Origin: Siphonodentalium dalli
Taxonomy: Eukaryota; Mollusca; Scaphopoda; Gadilida; Siphonodentaliidae
Reading direction: 5' to 3'
Assembly (NCBI GenBank): GCA_032622095.1
Contig: CP136061.1
Location: 24,494,991 to 24,558,990, forward strand
Length of the DNA: 64,000 bases
A program made the position numbers and the translations under genes. Below the pieces are notes generated by a model. It did not search any database and had not been told where the DNA came from. It was given only the letters and a program-made list of their open reading frames with translations. Shown piece after piece: positions 24,907 through 34,531 of the stretch. Positions within the stretch are counted from its first letter, which is position 1, and each line of letters starts with the position of its first letter.

Positions 24907-25293
24907 TCAGTTTGTTTGAGAGCTTGTACAGAGCGACTGATCAGGGCGATAGTTATAACCCAATGACAGACGGTTCAGCCACACAGTAGCTTGTGTAAAG
25001 ACTGCCACACTATTGCATGGTAGGCGTTGGTGGGTAGACAGGTCACGTGATATGATGTCCATGTGTGTAGAAAGGGGGGTGGGGCCGGTACATCTCAATA
25101 ATATGGCAACACTCTGGTGGTTGTACTCCCCGGTACATCTCAATAATATGGCATCACTCTGGTGGTTGTACGTGAATATAATAAGGCTGTACATGTAGCT
25201 AGATAAATAGCTACCAGACAACTGCACTAAGAGTACAGTAGTTACTCTGTCCGTGGGTATTATATAAGTATCCATGTGCTTATGCCCATACAT
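24907..25293 (-). other. ORF in frame with RT, separated by TGA
   Basis: A 128-codon frame ends in TGA one codon before the RT start codon, in the same reading frame. It contains an internal duplication (YNHQS-AILLRCTG twice) caused by a 47-bp tandem repeat, and no recognised domain. It may be a leader region that is open by chance, or an N-terminal extension reached by stop readthrough. It is conserved in all three copies, but the copies are too alike for that to be informative. Confidence 0.3.
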
Positions 25294-25700
25294 TAGTATA
25301 TTTGTATATATATGCTGAACATTACGAATTCATAAAATTGTTGCAATGAACAATATACAGTTGTAATATACGTACATATCGTATTGTATGTACGGCGTGT
25401 ATAAATTACATGCACGCTAGTAAGATTGATAAGTTGTGAATATTTAATACATATAAACAAGTTATACTGTCAGTGTGTAGTGGTGTCGGTTACCAAGTGC
25501 TACACATAGATTCATATATTGTTTATATATGCTAAACAAATCAAATTAATGTAAAATTAGTTCAATATCAAATATAAGGTTGTAATTGACATACGTAGTG
25601 TAATTGTATGTCAGGCGTGTATAAATACATGCACGCTAGTAAATATTGATAAGTTGTGCATATTGCATACATATATACAAGATATATATAATCGTCTGCA
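25294..25700 (-). repeat. Diverged internal duplication in the ORF1-RT linker
   Basis: Two similar blocks, about 25305-25470 and 25510-25690, share tatatatgct-aac, the core cggcgtgtataaat/caggcgtgtataaat, acatgcacgctagtaa and ttgataagttgtg. Both keep a potential hairpin gcgtg...cacgc. The 5' break of the truncated PLE copy maps into this region. Confidence 0.65.
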
Positions 25701-25978
25701 TAATTCTTTAAAGAATCATAGTGATAGGCGACATATATGTCAGTTTAGACAATTGTGCATATGCTTACTCGTTTAACAAGTAGGTAGGAGCTATGTCGAG
25801 GTAGTTAGCAGGTAGTGGGTATCATAAACAATGTGATAGGTTAAAGTAATAAGTAATTCATAGGTACAGATTAATATTTATGTATATATAACGAAATATT
25901 AGTTACTGCATACAGTGTTGTAGTGAACACGGCGATCCTATATAGGAAGTAAAGTCCGGTATGTATGGGTAGTTGTTC

Positions 25979-26717
25979 CTATTGTCCCATGAATTTTCTA
26001 AACAGTTTAAATTGTTTGACGTCTTCTGGACTAATGTCCTCGTTGAGTTTCCTCTTTTTTTTGTTTTGTCACGGGAGCTCTGTTTCTAGAGAATGCGCGT
26101 TTGGAGTCTCCATTATCAAGTTTATGTTTGTATTGCAGTATGTCTCTTTGAAACTGATGTTTCATGTCCTTGACTGCTTTAACACATACAGATTTCTGTT
26201 TCCCAGAGAGTTCATCAGACGCCCTGGTATTTTTCACTTCTGTGAATTGGTTGTTCAGGTTGTCATCCAAGAGTTTGATTCTGGCGTCTATGACGTCCAA
26301 CAATCTTTCAAGCGTCTTGTCTTTAGTTGACAGTATAACTTCCTTAAATTGAGAAGTGAGTTCATTACGAATGTGCTGGTCGCCAAGGTGGATCTTATTG
26401 TAATCCATACTAATGTTCAGGAATCCAGGGAGCTCATGTTTGCTCCTGTAGTGTAGCAGTCTGGCTTTTAATGTCAGAAGTGGTTGACGCGCAACATGTA
26501 AATCTTTCATGTCCGCCTGTAAAGTGATCAATCGGTCAATAGTTGACCTCGAAGTGTTCATAGCCGAATCAGGTTGTGCACAACTCGGGGATGAAGGCGA
26601 GTCAACAACCTTGTGAGGTTCAGTCTCCGTCAAATCAAGGGTCATATCCTCCATGGATAAATCCAGATCTTCATTGAATTCAGAAAATTCCGAGAAGTCG
26701 ATGCCACATGAAGCCAT
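25979..26717 (-). pseudogene. PLE ORF1, frameshifted copy (unit 1)
   Basis: Same protein as ORF1 of unit 2, but a T-run at about 26055-26062 has 8 T instead of 7. The frame therefore shifts near residue 222 and stops at 26031 with a divergent tail. The basic KKRKL stretch and the conserved C-terminus are lost. This is the only difference I found between the full units, so it is either a recent mutation or a homopolymer sequencing error. Confidence 0.8.
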
Positions 26718-27295
26718 TATTTATTGATATTAAGAGTGTTTCCAAAAACGGAGTGGTACTCTAAGGTTATCGCATAATGTTATAGTAGAGTCAAGTTAAC
26801 AGCCAACCAATCAGGAAAGGCTTAGGATTCACCCATGGAGATAGCTGAAATGATCTAGTAAGGATCACCTGTAGTCCAGCTGGTCCTGGGTTTAACATGG
26901 GGTAATTTTTCTATCTAGATTACAGTAGTACAGATGTAGTTAGAAAGTAGGTAAATATACACGTTTCTTATAGAGGAACAGTAGTATATTTATTTTGTTA
27001 ATATATAGACAAGCATCCGCATTCAGGGACTGTCATGGTGTCATACCGTGTAGTAAGCATGATTAAATGGTAAAGTAATACACATTCGGTAAGAATGGGT
27101 GTCAGTATAGGCACCATATCTTCGAATGTGTATAGGCAGGCAGTGTGTAATGGTGCTACACAGAACGCCGCCACAGTCAGAATAGAGATGGATCACCCCA
27201 CCGGAATGGGAGATACACAGGTTATACCCACAAGAGCAAAGATTTTTATATAGAATTGGATAAATACCAACATCCCATCCGATCTATGGACGGGG

Positions 27296-27407
27296 CATTC
27301 TATGTAGCACTCTACACTGCCTATTAGTGTTTCGACCTATTTTGTCAACCAATTTAGAAATTGATTAACCCGCAAGGTCTCATCAGGAGAGAGCGGAAGT
27401 GAGAATC
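27296..27407 (-). ncRNA. Hammerhead ribozyme, PLE unit 2
   Basis: Identical to the motif in unit 1, with CTGATGA, GAAA and the GTA cleavage triplet all intact. Predicted cut between 27313 and 27312. Confidence 0.82.
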
Positions 27408-28747
27408 CTCAAAGTAACTGAGGGCTCATCACATACATGTATGTGCGTATGTGTTAATGGTAGGTACAGTCTGTCTGATGACAGCTGAGTTGAGCGATGG
27501 CCTTTGAGAAGGCTTCACATTTTGTTCAGAGTATACCATGCTTATTATAATAAGCGTGGGTAAATTGCGTCAATCTTTGTGAAATGGCAATAAGACAGAA
27601 GCATCAGTTAGTGCAAGTTAATGCAGACTGAGGTTGCGTGGTCAGTACTTAATATGTTGAGAATATTGGTTGTCAAAACAGCACGTGCTCGGGTACGCCC
27701 ATCGTTCTTTGTGTAATACGGCAGTATAGCAAACACGTAATTTCATAGGTTCGTTGGGTGTGATTGACACATCCACTTCAGAAACCTAATATACTGTGGA
27801 GTTTTTTCTGGATCTCGCCAAATCTTAGGTCAATCTAGTTTTTTGTCTTTTTATATTTGTATAAAGCAGTATTGTGCAAGTAAATGTAGATCAAATATGT
27901 AAAGGACAATAAGCACACAATCTTGTTAGTAATTTTCAAGATATATATGATCGTACAGAGTCCCGCCAGTATATCATGACACAGTGTAGGAGTTTAACGT
28001 GTGCAACATGTAGCTACTATACGTTAAAGTGGCGTACATGTATCCAGCTATAGGAGAGTCATTAAGTTTGTTTCATATCCAACTTTCATGTCTGTGCATG
28101 TACATATATAGTTTGGATACACGTTTGATACGTTCTTCGGTACCGAATTAGTTGGTCAGTAAGAGAGTGCGTGTGTGATGTAGCATCTATATACATGTAT
28201 CATGTATCTGGTATGTGCCTGTCCAGATATATCGGGATACTTTGGCGAGAACCATGTCTACGGAACTATATGAGATATATTTGCATGTATCTCATGCAAA
28301 CATTCCCCATGGAGTCATGTAACAGTTGCGTAAAGTTGTGGTGGCATACAGTTAAAGCTGCCCAGATTAGAGCTATCAAGTGTCAGATCACGGGTGTTCA
28401 CACTTTCCTTTGATCAATTAGTGTAGATTGTTGTAATCTCATTAGCAGGTGTTGTAAGTGATACCAGCATTAAATAGTTTGCTCTTCAACAGGCTGCGCG
28501 TCGTTAAAAGCCCATTTTTCAAAAGTCATGGCAGTCACATATCGTGCTCAAAGACATATTACGTTTAGTGTAACAGGAATTAAAATTTTAGCCCATCAGG
28601 GGGTCTTTCATTCCCGTCTAGGGGAGCTTTCATATAAAGATGAATAAATACAAACATCACGTTCCATGTGTTTTCTTTGTCAATGAGTAATTTATCCATT
28701 GCACGGGTGTGCATATACATGTAGTATGGATATCTTTCGTATAGTCT

Positions 28748-30688
28748 TTACAGAATAATACGTTTTTTAGATAGCATTTCTCCCAATTTCTTCCCTCGGC
28801 GAAAGACGAGCGCTGGAGATTGCATTGAAGAGTAGCTCTCATGAGTGGATTTTGAAACAATGTTCCAGTTATTTTTCAACACGTCTTGTATTCTTGATGC
28901 ACCAGTATGGTATTGTGTGCAAAAGTACGATTTATTTGATGCAATGAGCCGGTGCTTCTTAGTTAGTTTAGCACGTCGGTCTTTAAATGTCAATGTCTGC
29001 AGGGCCGCCGATATTTCTTTCGGGCTATAGCCTCTGTTTTTTAGCCTATGTTGAAACCCGGAACAACGGTTTATAAATTCCGTTTCAGTAGATGAGTTTC
29101 GTAGGTATCGAGTGAATTCTCCTATGAGAAATGATTTGAAACAGCTGGAAGGGTGGTTGGACTTCCTATGTAGATACTGGAATGATTCAGTCTTTTTTAT
29201 GTGACATTTCATGTCAAGTATTCCAGTATTCATAAATGTCGGACCTTTATATATGTCAAGATCAAGGAAACTGACTTCATTTTCCTCAATTTCATATGTG
29301 AATTTTAATAGGTCATGGGCATGGTTTGCCATAGAGAAGAAGTCAAGCACCTCTTGGCGCGTAGCATTCCAGATAAGAAAGCCATCATCTCTGTATCTAA
29401 AATTTAGTATGCATTTGTGTGAATGCTCAAAGTTGTCCATAAGCGTTTTGATGTGCTTGTATATGGCCAAATCACAAATTTCAGGTGATGGTACAGCACC
29501 TTGTGGTGCGCCCACTATTTGTCGATAGCATTTTCCATTAAATGTAAATTCATTACATGTGAGTAATAATTCAGCTATTCTGACAAGTTCGTCAGTTGAC
29601 GGTCTAGTGATATCATACACCATGTCAGTTGTTGAGTTCAGGTAGAAGCGTAATGAATCTAATAATTCAGAGAATCTCAGATTTGTATAGAGAGAGCAGA
29701 CATCATATGTCACAAGTAGTGCATCTTTAGGGATGACGGTTTTTTCAATCACTTCAATCAATTGCCGGGTATCACTTAGGTAGGTTTCTTGTAGGCGAAC
29801 AATCGGCTTTAGGAAGTAGTCTAAAAATCGTCCGATCTTTTCAGTTGCGCTTTTGTATTGTGATATAATCGGCCTAACTGGAGGAACGAGTTTTTTACCG
29901 CTATCGTTAAAGGCGGGATCTATATCATTAAGTATGTTCCCTAATTTGTGAATTTTAGGGAGTAGGTATAGATGTGGGGTAATAATCTCCTCACGTCTAT
30001 TAAATAAATAGGCATAGGTGGAGTCGTCAATTGATCCACGTTCATGCATGTCATGTACTAGAGTAAGTACTTTGGAATGAGTAATTTTTGTATCAATTGA
30101 TGATATTTCTTTGTAGTGTATCCCATCTTGGAGTTGGGTGAGCCCTTCAGTTATATAATCAGCAGTATTCAAAATAACTGTGGTGTTATTTTTATCTGCT
30201 TTCATTATAATCAGGTTGTCATTTCTTTTAAGACTTGTAATCGCCTGTCGTAGGCCTGGCGTAAGATTATCATGGAACGTTTGTTTGTAGTCACAGAGTT
30301 CCAATTTACATGCATATAGGTAATCCTCAAGGCAGTTGCCTGCTAATGGTGGTACATATGCAGACGGTTTTTTAAAAGGGTGCTCTTTTTTCGTCCAATT
30401 GTCAGAGCTTTTGATCACGTATTGGATCCTCATGTTTCGTTCGAAGGCCTTAAAGTCCTTCATTGTGGATTTAGTGGCTACCCGGGTGGCCGGAATAAAG
30501 TTCAATCCATAACCCAGTAAGTGAATTTGATCATCGCTCAGACGATGATCAGAAAGGTTTCTGATAAATGATTTTGCTTTGAGCAACTTAGTAGCTGTAT
30601 TGCGATGGTGTGACCTTAAGGCCTTCATTTTTTCAATTTTGCGTACATTGCTTCTGTCAGCATGTTTGCGAATGAGTCTGCGACCCAT
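28748..30688 (-). CDS. Penelope-like reverse transcriptase, unit 2
   Basis: 646 residues, identical in sequence to the RT of units 1 and 3, with D329, D434 and D435 present and no endonuclease domain. It lies 1075 bp downstream of the intact ORF1. The start ATG is the first in frame after the TGA of the short upstream ORF, and the LSDDQIHLLGYGLNF signature begins near residue 50, a usual spacing for PLE RTs without an N-terminal endonuclease. Confidence 0.93.
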   Translation of the reverse strand: MGRRLIRKHADRSNVRKIEKMKALRSHHRNTATKLLKAKSFIRNLSDHRLSDDQIHLLGYGLNFIPATRVATKSTMKDFKAFERNMRIQYVIKSSDNWTKKEHPFKKPSAYVPPLAGNCLEDYLYACKLELCDYKQTFHDNLTPGLRQAITSLKRNDNLIIMKADKNNTTVILNTADYITEGLTQLQDGIHYKEISSIDTKITHSKVLTLVHDMHERGSIDDSTYAYLFNRREEIITPHLYLLPKIHKLGNILNDIDPAFNDSGKKLVPPVRPIISQYKSATEKIGRFLDYFLKPIVRLQETYLSDTRQLIEVIEKTVIPKDALLVTYDVCSLYTNLRFSELLDSLRFYLNSTTDMVYDITRPSTDELVRIAELLLTCNEFTFNGKCYRQIVGAPQGAVPSPEICDLAIYKHIKTLMDNFEHSHKCILNFRYRDDGFLIWNATRQEVLDFFSMANHAHDLLKFTYEIEENEVSFLDLDIYKGPTFMNTGILDMKCHIKKTESFQYLHRKSNHPSSCFKSFLIGEFTRYLRNSSTETEFINRCSGFQHRLKNRGYSPKEISAALQTLTFKDRRAKLTKKHRLIASNKSYFCTQYHTGASRIQDVLKNNWNIVSKSTHESYSSMQSPALVFRRGKKLGEMLSKKRIIL

Positions 30689-30691
30689 TTC

Positions 30692-31078
30692 TCAGTTTGT
30701 TTGAGAGCTTGTACAGAGCGACTGATCAGGGCGATAGTTATAACCCAATGACAGACGGTTCAGCCACACAGTAGCTTGTGTAAAGACTGCCACACTATTG
30801 CATGGTAGGCGTTGGTGGGTAGACAGGTCACGTGATATGATGTCCATGTGTGTAGAAAGGGGGGTGGGGCCGGTACATCTCAATAATATGGCAACACTCT
30901 GGTGGTTGTACTCCCCGGTACATCTCAATAATATGGCATCACTCTGGTGGTTGTACGTGAATATAATAAGGCTGTACATGTAGCTAGATAAATAGCTACC
31001 AGACAACTGCACTAAGAGTACAGTAGTTACTCTGTCCGTGGGTATTATATAAGTATCCATGTGCTTATGCCCATACAT
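30692..31078 (-). other. ORF in frame with RT, unit 2
   Basis: Same 128-codon frame as in unit 1: TGA, then one GAA codon, then the RT ATG. No recognised domain. Confidence 0.3.
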
Positions 31079-31763
31079 TAGTATATTTGTATATATATGC
31101 TGAACATTACGAATTCATAAAATTGTTGCAATGAACAATATACAGTTGTAATATACGTACATATCGTATTGTATGTACGGCGTGTATAAATTACATGCAC
31201 GCTAGTAAGATTGATAAGTTGTGAATATTTAATACATATAAACAAGTTATACTGTCAGTGTGTAGTGGTGTCGGTTACCAAGTGCTACACATAGATTCAT
31301 ATATTGTTTATATATGCTAAACAAATCAAATTAATGTAAAATTAGTTCAATATCAAATATAAGGTTGTAATTGACATACGTAGTGTAATTGTATGTCAGG
31401 CGTGTATAAATACATGCACGCTAGTAAATATTGATAAGTTGTGCATATTGCATACATATATACAAGATATATATAATCGTCTGCATAATTCTTTAAAGAA
31501 TCATAGTGATAGGCGACATATATGTCAGTTTAGACAATTGTGCATATGCTTACTCGTTTAACAAGTAGGTAGGAGCTATGTCGAGGTAGTTAGCAGGTAG
31601 TGGGTATCATAAACAATGTGATAGGTTAAAGTAATAAGTAATTCATAGGTACAGATTAATATTTATGTATATATAACGAAATATTAGTTACTGCATACAG
31701 TGTTGTAGTGAACACGGCGATCCTATATAGGAAGTAAAGTCCGGTATGTATGGGTAGTTGTTC

Positions 31764-32501
31764 CTATTGTCCCATGAATTTTCTAAACAGTTTAAATTGT
31801 TTGACGTCTTCTGGACTAATGTCCTCGTTGAGTTTCCTCTTTTTTTGTTTTGTCACGGGAGCTCTGTTTCTAGAGAATGCGCGTTTGGAGTCTCCATTAT
31901 CAAGTTTATGTTTGTATTGCAGTATGTCTCTTTGAAACTGATGTTTCATGTCCTTGACTGCTTTAACACATACAGATTTCTGTTTCCCAGAGAGTTCATC
32001 AGACGCCCTGGTATTTTTCACTTCTGTGAATTGGTTGTTCAGGTTGTCATCCAAGAGTTTGATTCTGGCGTCTATGACGTCCAACAATCTTTCAAGCGTC
32101 TTGTCTTTAGTTGACAGTATAACTTCCTTAAATTGAGAAGTGAGTTCATTACGAATGTGCTGGTCGCCAAGGTGGATCTTATTGTAATCCATACTAATGT
32201 TCAGGAATCCAGGGAGCTCATGTTTGCTCCTGTAGTGTAGCAGTCTGGCTTTTAATGTCAGAAGTGGTTGACGCGCAACATGTAAATCTTTCATGTCCGC
32301 CTGTAAAGTGATCAATCGGTCAATAGTTGACCTCGAAGTGTTCATAGCCGAATCAGGTTGTGCACAACTCGGGGATGAAGGCGAGTCAACAACCTTGTGA
32401 GGTTCAGTCTCCGTCAAATCAAGGGTCATATCCTCCATGGATAAATCCAGATCTTCATTGAATTCAGAAAATTCCGAGAAGTCGATGCCACATGAAGCCA
32501 T
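31764..32501 (-). CDS. PLE ORF1 protein, intact
   Basis: 245 residues. The N-terminus is acidic with DFSEF/EFNEDLDLS repeats (1-35). A Ser/Pro-rich linker follows (about 40-60), then a charged helical region likely to form coiled coil (about 60-200). The tail is basic (KQKKRKL near 220, a plausible nuclear localisation signal), ending in a conserved-looking KLFRKFMGQ. I do not recognise a family. By position it could be an RNA-binding or structural ORF1 protein like those of some endonuclease-less PLEs, which is inference. ATG at 32501 is the first in frame, about 520 nt into the unit. Confidence 0.72.
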   Translation of the reverse strand: MASCGIDFSEFSEFNEDLDLSMEDMTLDLTETEPHKVVDSPSSPSCAQPDSAMNTSRSTIDRLITLQADMKDLHVARQPLLTLKARLLHYRSKHELPGFLNISMDYNKIHLGDQHIRNELTSQFKEVILSTKDKTLERLLDVIDARIKLLDDNLNNQFTEVKNTRASDELSGKQKSVCVKAVKDMKHQFQRDILQYKHKLDNGDSKRAFSRNRAPVTKQKKRKLNEDISPEDVKQFKLFRKFMGQ

Positions 32502-33079
32502 TATTTATTGATATTAAGAGTGTTTCCAAAAACGGAGTGGTACTCTAAGGTTATCGCATAATGTTATAGTAGAGTCAAGTTAACAGCCAACCAATCAGGA
32601 AAGGCTTAGGATTCACCCATGGAGATAGCTGAAATGATCTAGTAAGGATCACCTGTAGTCCAGCTGGTCCTGGGTTTAACATGGGGTAATTTTTCTATCT
32701 AGATTACAGTAGTACAGATGTAGTTAGAAAGTAGGTAAATATACACGTTTCTTATAGAGGAACAGTAGTATATTTATTTTGTTAATATATAGACAAGCAT
32801 CCGCATTCAGGGACTGTCATGGTGTCATACCGTGTAGTAAGCATGATTAAATGGTAAAGTAATACACATTCGGTAAGAATGGGTGTCAGTATAGGCACCA
32901 TATCTTCGAATGTGTATAGGCAGGCAGTGTGTAATGGTGCTACACAGAACGCCGCCACAGTCAGAATAGAGATGGATCACCCCACCGGAATGGGAGATAC
33001 ACAGGTTATACCCACAAGAGCAAAGATTTTTATATAGAATTGGATAAATACCAACATCCCATCCGATCTATGGACGGGG

Positions 33080-33191
33080 CATTCTATGTAGCACTCTACA
33101 CTGCCTATTAGTGTTTCGACCTATTTTGTCAACCAATTTAGAAATTGATTAACCCGCAAGGTCTCATCAGGAGAGAGCGGAAGTGAGAATC
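33080..33191 (-). ncRNA. Hammerhead ribozyme, truncated PLE copy
   Basis: Same core and stems as the other two copies. Because it lies just upstream of unit 2, cleavage between 33097 and 33096 would create the 5' end of a unit-length transcript. Confidence 0.82.
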
Positions 33192-34531
33192 CTCAAAGTA
33201 ACTGAGGGCTCATCACATACATGTATGTGCGTATGTGTTAATGGTAGGTACAGTCTGTCTGATGACAGCTGAGTTGAGCGATGGCCTTTGAGAAGGCTTC
33301 ACATTTTGTTCAGAGTATACCATGCTTATTATAATAAGCGTGGGTAAATTGCGTCAATCTTTGTGAAATGGCAATAAGACAGAAGCATCAGTTAGTGCAA
33401 GTTAATGCAGACTGAGGTTGCGTGGTCAGTACTTAATATGTTGAGAATATTGGTTGTCAAAACAGCACGTGCTCGGGTACGCCCATCGTTCTTTGTGTAA
33501 TACGGCAGTATAGCAAACACGTAATTTCATAGGTTCGTTGGGTGTGATTGACACATCCACTTCAGAAACCTAATATACTGTGGAGTTTTTTCTGGATCTC
33601 GCCAAATCTTAGGTCAATCTAGTTTTTTGTCTTTTTATATTTGTATAAAGCAGTATTGTGCAAGTAAATGTAGATCAAATATGTAAAGGACAATAAGCAC
33701 ACAATCTTGTTAGTAATTTTCAAGATATATATGATCGTACAGAGTCCCGCCAGTATATCATGACACAGTGTAGGAGTTTAACGTGTGCAACATGTAGCTA
33801 CTATACGTTAAAGTGGCGTACATGTATCCAGCTATAGGAGAGTCATTAAGTTTGTTTCATATCCAACTTTCATGTCTGTGCATGTACATATATAGTTTGG
33901 ATACACGTTTGATACGTTCTTCGGTACCGAATTAGTTGGTCAGTAAGAGAGTGCGTGTGTGATGTAGCATCTATATACATGTATCATGTATCTGGTATGT
34001 GCCTGTCCAGATATATCGGGATACTTTGGCGAGAACCATGTCTACGGAACTATATGAGATATATTTGCATGTATCTCATGCAAACATTCCCCATGGAGTC
34101 ATGTAACAGTTGCGTAAAGTTGTGGTGGCATACAGTTAAAGCTGCCCAGATTAGAGCTATCAAGTGTCAGATCACGGGTGTTCACACTTTCCTTTGATCA
34201 ATTAGTGTAGATTGTTGTAATCTCATTAGCAGGTGTTGTAAGTGATACCAGCATTAAATAGTTTGCTCTTCAACAGGCTGCGCGTCGTTAAAAGCCCATT
34301 TTTCAAAAGTCATGGCAGTCACATATCGTGCTCAAAGACATATTACGTTTAGTGTAACAGGAATTAAAATTTTAGCCCATCAGGGGGTCTTTCATTCCCG
34401 TCTAGGGGAGCTTTCATATAAAGATGAATAAATACAAACATCACGTTCCATGTGTTTTCTTTGTCAATGAGTAATTTATCCATTGCACGGGTGTGCATAT
34501 ACATGTAGTATGGATATCTTTCGTATAGTCT

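Larger units (their letters stand above)
21456..27240 (-). mobile_element. Penelope-like element, full unit 1 (3'-most)
   Basis: A 5785-bp unit joined head-to-tail to the next unit at 27240/27241. On the minus strand the order is a ~520-bp leader, ORF1, a ~0.7-kb AT-rich linker followed by a short in-frame ORF, reverse transcriptase, a ~1.4-kb 3' region, and the hammerhead near the end. The left edge (21455/21456) abuts hAT sequence with no clear target duplication. This unit has an extra T in ORF1. Confidence 0.92.
27241..33024 (-). mobile_element. Penelope-like element, full unit 2 (intact)
   Basis: A 5784-bp unit with both ORFs open and the ribozyme present. It lies between unit 1 and the truncated copy in direct orientation. 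An RNA cut at the hammerheads of the copy upstream (33096/33097) and of this unit (27312/27313) would be exactly one unit long and carry ORF1 and RT. This is the copy most likely to be the functional template. Confidence 0.93.

Noticed and set aside
28171-28413. 80-codon plus-strand frame present in all three PLE copies (also at 22386 and 33955)
   Set aside because: It lies antisense within the PLE 3' region. It repeats only because the units repeat, and shows no domain or signal.
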